This document shows positions 6,705-15,084 of a stretch of 48,482 nt of DNA, one piece after another. Position 1 is the stretch's first letter, and each line of letters starts with the position of its first letter. The position numbers and the translations under genes were made by a program. Source of the stretch: Candidatus Thalassarchaeum betae (GTDB lineage: Archaea > Thermoplasmatota > Poseidoniia > Poseidoniales > Thalassarchaeaceae); the NCBI GenBank assembly GCA_022447095.1, contig JAKUUP010000009.1, positions 1 to 48,482 on the forward strand, given 5' to 3'. The notes beneath the pieces are model-generated. The model was given only the letters and a program-made list of their open reading frames with translations, searched no databases and was not told where the DNA came from.

Positions 6705-7648
6705 TGTCTAAAGCAGCCCCTTGGAAGAAAGACCGAGTGTCCGAACTAGCCGAGATACTCAGCGGTGATGGCATAGTTGGTATCGTGGACATCGGCGGGG
6801 TTCCTGCAGACAACATGCTCGACATGCGCAGTTCTCTGCGCGAGCAGATGACGATGACCATGGCGAAGAAGACTCTGATCAAACTCGCTTGGGAACAGGC
6901 TGGTCGTTCCGAGGAGGAGTTGGAGGAGTTGTTCGAGGGCGCTATCCAGCCTTGTATAGTCCATTCCGATTCGCTGAATGCTTTCGAGTTGTTCGCTGAG
7001 TTGGAGAAGACGCGTCAGGGCCGTGCCGCCAAGGAAGGCGAGTTGGCCCCTATCGACATCGTCGTCGAGAGTGGTCCGACAGAATTCGGGCCGGGTCCCA
7101 TCGTCGGCGAGTTCAACGCCGTTGGAATCCCGGCCAAGATAGACAGAGGTAAGGTCGCTATTCAGCAGACTGTTACCGTTGTCAACGAGGGCGATGTGAT
7201 TAATGGTGATCTAGGAATCATGCTATCCAAGCTGGGGATTACACCAATTGAGATCGGACTCATCTTGACCGGTGCGATAGAGGGCGGCTTCCTGTTCCCC
7301 GCTTCTTCACTCAGACTCGATACCGATGGATTTCGAAACGATGTGTTGACTGCGGCGTCCGGCGCCTTCAATCTGGCTTGTAACACCCGCTGGTTCTCTA
7401 CTGCCACCATACCAACCCTGCTGTCCAAAGCCAGCAGCGAGGCCATGGCAGTCGCCATCGAAGCGGGAGTCGTCAACGATGATACCGCATCCATATTCAT
7501 CGCACGCGCGAACGCGCATGCCATGGCCATCGCTGGCCAATTAGATTCCTCAGCGCTTGATAGTGCTGACGCCGCCGCCTCCGATGCGGCTGACTCGGAT
7601 GGTGCTGCTGAAGCATCAGCCGAGAAGGAAGTGGGGGAAGAGGAGTAA
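6704..7648 (+). CDS. rplP0: Ribosomal protein uL10 (P0), stalk base
   Basis: P0 anchors L12 dimers to 23S rRNA beside uL11. The 314-residue product has the uL10 rRNA-binding domain (residues ~1-100), the archaeal/eukaryotic insertion (PGPIVGEFNAVGIPAKIDRGK region) and C-terminal helices with repeated alanine-rich segments that fit the L12-binding spine, then an acidic alanine-rich end. The usual archaeal terminal GLxxLFG peptide shared with L12 is absent; the protein ends EKEVGEEE. ATG 6704 is used (a GTG at 6701 is also in frame); GGTGGAGGTG upstream serves as the ribosome site. It is translationally coupled to uL1. Confidence 0.94.
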   Translation: MSKAAPWKKDRVSELAEILSGDGIVGIVDIGGVPADNMLDMRSSLREQMTMTMAKKTLIKLAWEQAGRSEEELEELFEGAIQPCIVHSDSLNAFELFAELEKTRQGRAAKEGELAPIDIVVESGPTEFGPGPIVGEFNAVGIPAKIDRGKVAIQQTVTVVNEGDVINGDLGIMLSKLGITPIEIGLILTGAIEGGFLFPASSLRLDTDGFRNDVLTAASGAFNLACNTRWFSTATIPTLLSKASSEAMAVAIEAGVVNDDTASIFIARANAHAMAIAGQLDSSALDSADAAASDAADSDGAAEASAEKEVGEEE

Positions 7649-7702
7649 GCGGGGTTCGATGAACTGGGCTATCTCTTCGATTGGAAAAAATAGGTGAAAT
7701 AA

Positions 7703-8017
7703 ATGGAATATGTATATGCTGCAATGCTACTGCACTCTGCTGAGAAGAACATTGACGAAGACGCTGTCAGCGCGGTCTTGACCGCTGCTGGAGTGGATGC
7801 TGATGGAGCCCGTGTGAAGGCGCTCGTCGCGTCCTTGGGCTCTGTCGACATAGGTGAGGCCATGGCTACCGCCGTGGCAGCTCCTGTGGCTTCGGCCGCC
7901 CCTGCCGCCGCTGGTGGCGGTGGTGCTGAGGCGGCTCCGGCTGAGGAAGCAGTTGCAGAGGAAGAGGAAGAAGATGATGGCGCGGGCTTTGAAGGCCTGG
8001 GCTCACTCTTCGGATGA
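7703..8017 (+). CDS. rpl12: Ribosomal protein P1/L12, archaeal stalk protein
   Basis: Archaeal L12 dimers hang on P0 and recruit translational GTPases through their C-terminal peptide. The 104-residue product starts [15 protein letters not shown], has the dimerisation helices (~1-60), an alanine/glycine hinge, a glutamate-rich stretch and the terminal GLGSLFG peptide. AGGTGA at 7692-7697 is the ribosome site. It closes the ribosomal cluster 54 bases after P0. Confidence 0.95.
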   Translation: MEYVYAAMLLHSAEKNIDEDAVSAVLTAAGVDADGARVKALVASLGSVDIGEAMATAVAAPVASAAPAAAGGGGAEAAPAEEAVAEEEEEDDGAGFEGLGSLFG

Positions 8018-8050
8018 TTCTGCACAGGAACGATGTGACGCGAAGCCGCT

Positions 8051-8554
8051 ATGGGCGAGAGCCTAGACGACGAGACGATGGCATCTAGCCGGTTGCTTGA
8101 GATTCCCGTCAGCATCGCCCCTACCGATGCCGTCCGTGCTCTGCGTCTGCTCGGTGAGTCGCGTGGTTGGAGCATGCGCCGCATCGAGGAATCGAGGATG
8201 GTCCACAGATGGGCCATTGTGGCCCCCATATCGGGGCAGGCGAGGGTGCTCGGTCTGGTTGTGGACGGTGGTGAGGCCGCGGGACTTTCGATACGCTCCT
8301 GGTCCTACACCCCCGGCTCGGCCGGCAGACTCTCGACCGTCTCCTTCGAGATCCCCCGTCAATTAGAGGGTGAGAAGTGGGGCTCTTTGTTACGGGAATG
8401 GAGTGATTCGTTGCCTCGTTGCCCTTGGAAGTGGAGTTTCGGCGAGCGTTCGATGATCGGTTATTTCCTACCTGAGTTCCGTCGCTCCAGAGTACTTTTT
8501 CGAGGTGAGAGAGTCGATGTTGATGATTGGCGGGGCGACGAATCTGTTACATGA
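8051..8554 (+). CDS. Uncharacterised 167-aa protein
   Basis: The family is not recognised. The sequence is soluble, with no signal peptide or membrane span, tryptophan- and arginine-rich, and begins after a short polar lead with a SRLLEIPVSIAPTDAVRAL segment that could start an alpha/beta domain. It follows L12 by 33 bases on the same strand, so it may be transcribed with the ribosomal genes, but coding quality and spacing alone say nothing on function. Composition is like its neighbours. Confidence 0.65.
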   Translation: MGESLDDETMASSRLLEIPVSIAPTDAVRALRLLGESRGWSMRRIEESRMVHRWAIVAPISGQARVLGLVVDGGEAAGLSIRSWSYTPGSAGRLSTVSFEIPRQLEGEKWGSLLREWSDSLPRCPWKWSFGERSMIGYFLPEFRRSRVLFRGERVDVDDWRGDESVT

Positions 8555-8587
8555 TGGATTTATCATCCGTCCAGCCTTCTTGCCACC

Positions 8588-9712
8588 ATGAGGAGCAGAG
8601 CCGCTCTGGTGACTCTGCTTCTGCTGTGCGGTCCGCTGGCCGGCTGTGCCGGCCCGCCCGATGAGGACGAGGACGGGGTCACGGACGAACTCGACCTATG
8701 CTCTCTGACTCCAATCGATGAGCTGGTGAACGACAGCGGTTGCTCGGCAAGTCAGAGAGACGGAGACGGAGATGGTATCTCAGACGCTGGCGACCTCTGC
8801 ATGGAAACTCCTGCCGACGAGATTCCCAACGAGAGTGGATGTAGTGCGACCGAGCGGGACGGCGATGGGGATGGTTTCGCCGACGCGGACGACTCGTGTC
8901 CCTCCACTCCTGCTAACGAAACCACTGCCAGTGACGGCTGTGCGGACTCCGAGGTCGATATGTCGATGCGTCCCTGGTGGTGCCACTCGACGGGCACCGG
9001 TCACGGCGAAGGTCAAGAGCACGGCGATCACCTCGCCCCTGCCTACCATGGGATGACGAAGGGGATGCTGTCATGGCAGGACTGTATCGATGTCTCAGAG
9101 CAGTTCGGGGATGCCATCGAGTGGGCGATGCAGTGGCCCACAGTCGCAGACGCCGAAGGGGACGGTTTCCACATGGCTGTGGACTACGTCGAAGGGATGG
9201 GTACACATCACGTACGGCTCGGGAACTTCTCGATGGATGCCGACTTCGACTCTCTCGACCCCGAATTCCCCGACACTAGGATGGATGACGTATTCGATTT
9301 CGGTCAACCGGAGTTCCTGATGTACGCCAGCAACGCGCAGGATGCAGAGTTAGTTGGATTCGCATGGTACGTGAAGACTGATTCCGAGAACCCACCAACG
9401 GGTTTCCCCGGTGACAACGATTGGTGGCACGTCCACCAAATGCTATGCTTCACGAACTCAAGCTTCCAGGTGGCCGGTGAGGACATCACCGACGAGGAGT
9501 GCCATTCCAGGGGCGGGACTAATGTGCATCTGGACGATTACTGGATGACCCACGCATGGATCATCGAGCCATGGCTTACCCAATTCGACGTCTTCACCAA
9601 CCATCACCCGTGCCTGAAGGGAGATGGGGCGGAGACTAATTTTGAGGACTCCTGCTGGGATGAATCGGTTAACGGAAGTGGCGATGATGAGGGTAGTGAG
9701 CACAACCACTAG
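8588..9712 (+). CDS. Lipoprotein with three TSP3-like calcium repeats and a His/Trp-rich domain
   Basis: A signal peptide with lipobox LAGC (Cys20) predicts a lipid-anchored surface protein. Residues ~24-120 hold three ~32-residue units of the thrombospondin type 3 kind (DGDGDGISDAGDLC pattern, each ending with GC), which in that family bind Ca2+ and stiffen when loaded. The remaining ~250 residues are rich in His, Trp and Asp (HSTGTGHGEGQEHGDH near the start of that part, EHNH at the end) with several cysteines; the fold is not recognised. Binding of divalent metal by the histidines is possible but only inferred. It starts 33 bases after the upstream gene. Confidence 0.75.
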   Translation: MRSRAALVTLLLLCGPLAGCAGPPDEDEDGVTDELDLCSLTPIDELVNDSGCSASQRDGDGDGISDAGDLCMETPADEIPNESGCSATERDGDGDGFADADDSCPSTPANETTASDGCADSEVDMSMRPWWCHSTGTGHGEGQEHGDHLAPAYHGMTKGMLSWQDCIDVSEQFGDAIEWAMQWPTVADAEGDGFHMAVDYVEGMGTHHVRLGNFSMDADFDSLDPEFPDTRMDDVFDFGQPEFLMYASNAQDAELVGFAWYVKTDSENPPTGFPGDNDWWHVHQMLCFTNSSFQVAGEDITDEECHSRGGTNVHLDDYWMTHAWIIEPWLTQFDVFTNHHPCLKGDGAETNFEDSCWDESVNGSGDDEGSEHNH

Positions 9713-9799
9713 TCACGAGTAGTTTGGCGAACGGGTCCGTTAGAATCAGACGATGAGAGTGTTTGATAGGGGGCGTGCTGACCGCGATACGGGACAGCG

Positions 9800-10474
9800 A
9801 TGGACTTCGAGGACCTAGTCAACACACCTCGCAAGATACGCATGCTTAGCATCAGTGTTGCTTTCTTGCTCGCTTTCCCCATCTATTTCCAGATAATGCC
9901 GTCACTGATTGATGACGAGATGATGGGTGGTGGGTCGTCTGGCCCGTCGGGCAAGTGGACCGTTGGTTTCGTCGAGACTCCCATAACCATGCAAGAGTCC
10001 CAAGTCCTCGGTGATGGGGACACTCATGACACATTCTTCGATGTGATGGCAGAGCTCGACATCGGCTACATCGAGTTGAATGTCGACTGCAACGACAACG
10101 ACGACCCCGGGCCAGGGTTCACCGACAGCGTCGACGGGAGCAGTGACGTCAGTGGAGCAGAGGGTGAGTTCGAGGACCAAGAGGCGGGCGGTCCTTGCTC
10201 GGGGGGCGACTCCGGCTTCACGATGAGGTGGGATGTGACTCACAATTACACAGGCCAGAACATTACTGTCGAGGACATGAGCGAGGGGCAGATCCGCTCG
10301 ATGTGGAACGACGGTGGGTTTGGAGAGGGGACATGGGCTGCTACCATCACTGCTGATATCAGCACGGCTCCGATCGTAGGTGGATTCGTTGATTCCGATG
10401 AAGAATACGACATCACATGGACGGCGATGACTTACGAACTCATGCTGGAGCCGGTCGTCGAGGTCGAGACCTGA
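9800..10474 (+). CDS. Uncharacterised membrane-anchored extracellular protein, 224 aa
   Basis: One N-terminal membrane helix (MLSISVAFLLAFPIYFQIM) after ~14 cytoplasmic residues, then an acidic, glycine-rich exterior domain with two cysteines (VDCNDNDD and GPCSGGD) that could form a disulfide and acidic runs (DNDDPGPG) that could bind Ca2+. No family is recognised. Its TGA abuts, with no spacing, the stop of the convergent GTPase gene (TGATCA at 10472-10477). Confidence 0.7.
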   Translation: MDFEDLVNTPRKIRMLSISVAFLLAFPIYFQIMPSLIDDEMMGGGSSGPSGKWTVGFVETPITMQESQVLGDGDTHDTFFDVMAELDIGYIELNVDCNDNDDPGPGFTDSVDGSSDVSGAEGEFEDQEAGGPCSGGDSGFTMRWDVTHNYTGQNITVEDMSEGQIRSMWNDGGFGEGTWAATITADISTAPIVGGFVDSDEEYDITWTAMTYELMLEPVVEVET

Positions 10475-11761
10475 TCACGTCTTGGCGTAGATGCTGATAA
10501 CGTCCCCGTTCTGGATTTCGTGCTCTGCTCCGATGACTCTCGAGCTGCGAGCGTCGACAGCGCGGATGAAGCCGTCCCCGAGATCGGTGTGGACGGCGTA
10601 GGCCAGTCCCTTGGCGGTCGTCCCCTCTGGCACAAGTAGAGCGTCCGGAAGCATGTTTCCCTCACCGTCCACCCAGTGGGTCTCGTCTTGGACTGGGTAG
10701 GCTACTCTGCGGCTCAATGTACCGAATACGACTTGGGAAAGGAGTCCGAAGAGGCCGCCGCCCTCCCACGAGCCGAGTGACTCGGCTATCGAGGAGAGTG
10801 CTTTCCTCTGTGCCTGGGAGAGTTTCTCCTCGCCCTCCGGGGTGATTTCGAACGTGGACTCCCCTGGACTGTGCTCGATCAGCCCTGCTTGCGAGGCCCT
10901 GCTCAGAGCCAGTTCTGCTTCGGCGCTTGTAGGCAGGAGGATGCTTCCTTCTCTGCTGATCAACTCCGACAGAGGGGCCCATGAGCCGGAGTGGGCCCTG
11001 TCCGCCTTGTTAGCGGCAATGGAAATTGGGAACAACTCGGCTCGAACCGCCGATGCCATCGCAGTTAGTTCCGCATTTCCCCAGGTCCACGGGACCCCGG
11101 AGTCGGGGTGCTTGGATTGTACAGCATTGAAGCCGGCTGAGACATGCTGCTCAGTGGCTCCTATGCCTGTGAGTTGGTCTACGACGTAGTCCACCAAAGC
11201 ACGATCGCCCTCGGACTGCACCTTTCTCGCACCACGCTTCCAGCCAGTGCTCAGGATGCCGACAATCCAAGCCTCCATCTCTTCAATCAGGAACCTGTGC
11301 TCCTCGATGGGGTCTGAGCCGTCACTTCCAACGGGATTACCTTCTATATCGGTTGAACCGGAGACATCCACGACTTGGATTAGAGCGTCGCAGCGAGCCA
11401 AATCCGAGAGGAACTGGTTGCCCCTGCCCTTACCCTCGTGTGCACCGGGAACCAGTCCCGCTACATCGACTAGAGTTACCGGGACGAGTCGTCGGTAAGC
11501 GTTGCAAGAACCCGAATTGGGAGTGCAGATGCTGCCTTTTCTGGGGTCGTCATCTGAAGTCGGTTCCAGTCGCCCCGCCGTCTCCTTGCGTCTACGCAAC
11601 TCAGAGCATGCACAGGGAGAGAGTAGCGGAAGCCACGCCACTCCGACGTTAGGCTCGATGGTAGTGAATGGGTAGTTGGCGATGTCGACGGGCGTCTCAG
11701 TCATGGCGGAGAACGTGGTCGACTTACCCACGTTCGGCTTGCCGACCAGCCCTATCCGCAT
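10475..11761 (-). CDS. YchF/Obg-like GTPase with TGS domain (archaeal type)
   Basis: A 428-residue translation-associated GTPase of the TRAFAC Obg/YchF group. Motifs in order: G1 GKPNVGKST, the YchF-type NYPFTTIEPNVG (G2), DVAGLVPGAHEGKGRGNQFL (G3), NKAD (G4) and TSAEAE (G5), then a helical region and a C-terminal TGS domain (LLVPEGTTAKGLAYAVHTDL). A cysteine-rich insert (CAC ... C ... C) lies between G2 and G3, as in archaeal members. Start ATG 11761 gives MRIGLVGKPN, placing the P-loop at the very N terminus as usual; an upstream in-frame codon at 11824 would overlap the previous gene's end. Confidence 0.9.
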   Translation of the reverse strand: MRIGLVGKPNVGKSTTFSAMTETPVDIANYPFTTIEPNVGVAWLPLLSPCACSELRRRKETAGRLEPTSDDDPRKGSICTPNSGSCNAYRRLVPVTLVDVAGLVPGAHEGKGRGNQFLSDLARCDALIQVVDVSGSTDIEGNPVGSDGSDPIEEHRFLIEEMEAWIVGILSTGWKRGARKVQSEGDRALVDYVVDQLTGIGATEQHVSAGFNAVQSKHPDSGVPWTWGNAELTAMASAVRAELFPISIAANKADRAHSGSWAPLSELISREGSILLPTSAEAELALSRASQAGLIEHSPGESTFEITPEGEEKLSQAQRKALSSIAESLGSWEGGGLFGLLSQVVFGTLSRRVAYPVQDETHWVDGEGNMLPDALLVPEGTTAKGLAYAVHTDLGDGFIRAVDARSSRVIGAEHEIQNGDVISIYAKT

Positions 11762-11820
11762 GGCATCCCCTGCAAGTGAACCGGGGCACTCGCTCTCAAG
11801 GTGACGGTCGGGGCGGCTGC

Positions 11821-13485
11821 TCACAACTCTGTGGCGCTTCCGGCGTCGTCGCTCTCTCCAACTGGTACCACCGTTGTATCCAGATTCGCCCCCCCGGCTA
11901 GGATTCTGCGCACGGAAGTGGGGGAGGCGAGCGAGTACGACTCCGGAGAGATGCTGCTTGAGGTATCTCTGACCGAGTCCACTTTGACTCCACGAAACAG
12001 GCCACTGACAGCGTTGAGTGAATGCATCACTGCGCCGACGGCGGTGCCGTAGAAGAGTACTGCGCCGACGACACGAAGTTCACCTGACAGCGAGCTCGGG
12101 TCCTCAACGGTAGCTTCTATCAGAGCCATGTCGATCATATCAGCCATCATGGTAACCGTCAGGCCGAGGAAGGCGCCCCCTGCCATCATCCAGAATGCCC
12201 AGCGGGCACGATTGCGGGACAGCAAATGCCTGCCAGTCACAGTAGGGAACAGATGCAGGGCGGCCCCGAGAGAGAATGGCACCAATATCAACCAGATTAC
12301 CATCAGCAGTAGAGTACCAGCAAGTCCGGAGAACTCCGGTGTCGCTGTGAACGCATCAGATTGAATGAACAGAGAACCGATGGCTAGCGGCAGCAGCATC
12401 GAGGCCCCTAGGTTCAGTTCCGCGATGCCGGCTGAATCGGCGTTCTCGACGAAGGCATCTCCCCCTCTCAGTGTGATGAGCACATTGGCAGCTAGAGCCA
12501 TGATCGGTATTGTCGCGAGAGCCATCAGGAAGGCAGCGACCAAATTGTCCTCCGAAGTCACGAGGAGTTCCCCGAAATTCAGCCCGAGCATGTCTGCCGC
12601 CATCCTGCCGTCGATGTCACCCATCGGGTTGATGGTGGCTATTGAGCCAACTAGTACTGCGGCTGCGAGTGATCTGGACCACAATGGGTTACCAGAGGCG
12701 CTGGATGATGTGTAGAGTGCTATTCCGGCAGCTGAAGCGAAGAAGAAAGTGCCACCGACCATGTGCCCGAGAAGCCATTGGCCGACACCGGTCTCGACGG
12801 AGCCAGAGACGAATACCGCAACCGTAGCTACCGGGTCCGCCAGCAGACCGAAGATGATCAGCCATCCCGGTATTGCTAGCGCGCCTTGGCGCTTGGAGAC
12901 GGTCAGAAGTTGATTGGTTATGATGGCTAATAACGCTACAACCTGCATCACTGTACCAACGAAGATGATTTTGATACCCAGTACCTCGGAGTCGTGTGCC
13001 CCTATCACCAAAACCAGCACGGAAATGGTCCAGAGAAACGAGACTAGCGCTGCGTTCTTCTCGCTGGCGAGTTCGGTTCGGGCGAGCCGCGGTAGAATAT
13101 GCAGTCCAGCGCCAATCAGAAGCATCCCGATACCACCGTAGAGGGCTGCGTAGTTGCCTGCGTACAGGAGAGAACCGGATGTGGGGTTGTAGCCCCAGGC
13201 GGACAGGCTGTGCAGTGCCAATGGGTCATGCATCATCCAGAGTCCTTCGAAAGTCAGCGTGGAGGCAGCCAAAAGCCAGAGCAGCCCTTGCATAATCCAA
13301 GCCTTCGAGGCAGAGCCAGGTCTTCCCTCGACGAGGTCGATTCCCGGGCCAAGCGCCTTCTCGAGCATGAACATCCCCATGCTCTTGGAGACGTCGTTGA
13401 ATATCGACAGCCCGTTCTGCATCAAGAAGTAAGTCAGCAGCATGAGGGCCCAAAAGACCGCCATTGATGTCAGAACGTCGTCCAT
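11821..13485 (-). CDS. Polytopic membrane protein resembling heme-copper oxidase subunit I, ligands mostly missing
   Basis: A 554-residue protein with about twelve hydrophobic helices. Two segments recall cbb3/heme-copper oxidase subunit I: GQWLLGHMVGGTFFF with His241 (compare the helix VI W-x-GH-N CuB ligand) and LHLFPTVTGRHLLS followed by ARWAFWMMAGG near residues 410-430 (compare the P-x-x-GR ... FW stretch after helix X). Yet the helix II heme-b histidine, the HH pair of helix VII and the H-x-H of helix X are not seen in the matching places (for example GNYAALYGG where an HT is expected). It would then not be a working oxidase. Homology is inferred from pattern only. Followed by YchF; preceded nine bases upstream by a small membrane protein gene. 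Confidence 0.6.
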   Translation of the reverse strand: MDDVLTSMAVFWALMLLTYFLMQNGLSIFNDVSKSMGMFMLEKALGPGIDLVEGRPGSASKAWIMQGLLWLLAASTLTFEGLWMMHDPLALHSLSAWGYNPTSGSLLYAGNYAALYGGIGMLLIGAGLHILPRLARTELASEKNAALVSFLWTISVLVLVIGAHDSEVLGIKIIFVGTVMQVVALLAIITNQLLTVSKRQGALAIPGWLIIFGLLADPVATVAVFVSGSVETGVGQWLLGHMVGGTFFFASAAGIALYTSSSASGNPLWSRSLAAAVLVGSIATINPMGDIDGRMAADMLGLNFGELLVTSEDNLVAAFLMALATIPIMALAANVLITLRGGDAFVENADSAGIAELNLGASMLLPLAIGSLFIQSDAFTATPEFSGLAGTLLLMVIWLILVPFSLGAALHLFPTVTGRHLLSRNRARWAFWMMAGGAFLGLTVTMMADMIDMALIEATVEDPSSLSGELRVVGAVLFYGTAVGAVMHSLNAVSGLFRGVKVDSVRDTSSSISPESYSLASPTSVRRILAGGANLDTTVVPVGESDDAGSATEL

Positions 13486-13494
13486 GGCAATCCC

Positions 13495-13773
13495 TCACTC
13501 GCTGGTGGCCTCCGTCAGCATGGTGGCTATTATCGCAAAAGCCCCCAGCATGACACCTAGGATAAAGAACCAGATTCCGGAGTCGAAAACTCCCTCGAAC
13601 ACAGGTAGTATCTCTGAAATCACCGGCAATTCCCGTCCTGGATAGAGGATGCCATGTAGGACTAGGAGCGATAGGGCTGTGACTAGCCCGAAGGCCAAGA
13701 CGACCCAGGATGAGGCCGGTTCCTTCTCACCTTGCAGGAACTCTCCTACCGCCTCAGAGTTGCCCTCAGACAT
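13495..13773 (-). CDS. Small two-helix membrane protein, possible partner of the oxidase-like protein
   Basis: A 92-residue product with a polar, acidic N terminus and two membrane helices (WVVLAFGLVTALSLLVLHGI and IWFFILGVMLGAFAIIATM). It starts at ATG 13773 and ends nine bases before the start of the oxidase-like gene, so the pair is probably co-transcribed and may form a complex. The family is not recognised. Confidence 0.6.
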   Translation of the reverse strand: MSEGNSEAVGEFLQGEKEPASSWVVLAFGLVTALSLLVLHGILYPGRELPVISEILPVFEGVFDSGIWFFILGVMLGAFAIIATMLTEATSE

Positions 13774-13823
13774 CTTGGTCCCTCACCCTTGACCCAATGG
13801 GAATGATGCTACCACCGGAGATT

Positions 13824-13870
13824 GCACCTTAAGCATTGGGCGAGGGACTTCGTCCCTCGCGCTAAGGTGC
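13824..13870. repeat. Compound inverted repeat between the RaSEA gene and the small membrane-protein gene
   Basis: An inner nine-pair stem (13840-13848 with 13852-13860, TTC loop) is flanked by outer arms GCACCTTA (13824-13831) and TAAGGTGC (13863-13870). The right outer arm reaches into the end of the RaSEA gene (stop at 13862-13864). On the minus strand it follows RaSEA like a terminator without T-run, and GCTTAAGG (13834-13827) within its left arm could serve as promoter element for the next gene. Confidence 0.5.
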
Positions 13871-14995
13871 GCGAGCTAGGTCGACGGGGGAGCCCCTTCT
13901 ATCGACCCCAGTACCCAGAGGCGTCGGCAGACTCAGGTCGTTGTCGACCTCGGTCCTCCAGACCCTCTTGCAATCACAGTCCAAGCCTGCGAATTCGCCG
14001 ATGTCGCCTGAGACCGAGTATCTCTCTATGGCAGCGACGATATCCATATCGCAGGCTCCGCAGTTATGCGCGCCCCTGATCCGGCCTCCCGCGGTTGGGT
14101 GGACTATGATGCGGGCGCCGGCTCTCAAGACGTCGTCATGGACTTGCTCAAGCATCTCGACCAGCGACCACAGCCAAGGCGGGCGGTACTCGCGATTGCG
14201 GAATAGGCGCTCTACGATGGTTCGCTTCTGGATGTTCATTGGATTGACTGAGACATCGTCCGAGAGGGGTGCGACCTGACTGATCCACTTGCTGGTGTGT
14301 TGGAGGGCGTCGCCCTCGGACATGAAGGGGGGCTTGAACAGGAGATAGGTCTTGACACGGAGTCCATTCTCCCTCAGCATGTCGATGGAGCGATGCCATT
14401 GCTTCGTGGAGAATCCCTTGTTGACATGGAATCTCAGCACTGTGTCGTCGTAGGCCTCCAAACCTATCGCCACAGTGCAGCCAGGGTGTCGCTCGGCCAC
14501 CCAAGCAAGCTTCTCAGGAGTGCACATCTGCGCCTGGGCCTCGATTACGAGATGCAGGTCTCGCTCGTGGGTCTCCTTGAGAATGGCCTCCTGCCATTCG
14601 GGCGGATTCTCTCGGTCTTCGAAGAAGGTCCCGGAGGTGTACACCTTCACCATGCTGCAGCCCTCGAAGTCGTCGAGCCTGCGCTTCGACTCCTCCCACT
14701 GGGCGAACAGGTCGTCAGCGGTCACATCGTCACGCACGTCGTTGAAGTAGCCGCAGAAGGTGCAACCCGACTTCCACCACCAGACGCAGCCGCGAGTGCG
14801 GAAGATCACGGTGGCAGCGGTGCACGGTGTTCCGTCAGGCAGTATTTCAGGAGTCTTGTAGACAGTCGCAGGCTCGGTCGCGTCCCATGACTCGCGAATC
14901 CTGACCGAGTCGGCGGAGTTCTCGGGGGCCTTGACCAGATGGTGGACCTTGACGGCCTTCGAGCCGTCGCCCAGCATCCCCGATGCTTGTGCCAT
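13862..14995 (-). CDS. raSEA: Archaeosine biosynthesis radical SAM protein RaSEA
   Basis: Radical SAM enzyme of the RaSEA family, which in archaea converts the lysine-adducted preQ0 made with ArcS into archaeosine at tRNA position 15. The cluster-binding cysteines appear as RGCVWWWKSGCTFCGY (C70, C78, C81), the long first spacing being typical of this group rather than CX3CX2C. Further conserved stretches: MVKVYTSGTFFE, AIGLEAYDD, KTYLLFKPPF, and a C-terminal C-x2-C region (HNCGACDMD) with DCDC. The 377-residue length is slightly above the family's ~350. No arcS or tgt gene is in the window. It faces the divergent hexapeptide gene. Confidence 0.85.
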   Translation of the reverse strand: MAQASGMLGDGSKAVKVHHLVKAPENSADSVRIRESWDATEPATVYKTPEILPDGTPCTAATVIFRTRGCVWWWKSGCTFCGYFNDVRDDVTADDLFAQWEESKRRLDDFEGCSMVKVYTSGTFFEDRENPPEWQEAILKETHERDLHLVIEAQAQMCTPEKLAWVAERHPGCTVAIGLEAYDDTVLRFHVNKGFSTKQWHRSIDMLRENGLRVKTYLLFKPPFMSEGDALQHTSKWISQVAPLSDDVSVNPMNIQKRTIVERLFRNREYRPPWLWSLVEMLEQVHDDVLRAGARIIVHPTAGGRIRGAHNCGACDMDIVAAIERYSVSGDIGEFAGLDCDCKRVWRTEVDNDLSLPTPLGTGVDRRGSPVDLARAP

Positions 14996-15003
14996 GGCGC
15001 TGC

Positions 15004-15017
15004 CGTCGCCGGCGACG
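15004..15017. repeat. Perfect 14-bp palindrome in a divergent promoter region
   Basis: CGTCGCCGGCGACG is self-complementary with no loop and lies nine bases upstream of the RaSEA start codon and 67 bases before the divergent hexapeptide gene. It could be an operator for either gene. GC-rich palindromes also arise by chance, so this is tentative. Confidence 0.3.
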
Positions 15018-15039
15018 ACTTGAGGGTGCCGTAGACGAT

Positions 15040-15047
15040 GCTTTAGG
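15040..15047 (+). promoter_or_regulatory. Possible TATA-like element for the hexapeptide gene
   Basis: GCTTTAGG lies 37 bases before ATG 15085, at about the same distance as the secE element GCTTAAAT. A GGGGTG ribosome site follows close to the ATG. Confidence 0.3.
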
Positions 15048-15084
15048 GTCGTAGTTAGGTGACAGGGGCGCGGGAAGGGGTGAC

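Noticed and set aside
11821-13485. Functional terminal oxidase subunit I
   Set aside because: Only one of the expected metal-ligand histidines can be placed; the rest are missing.
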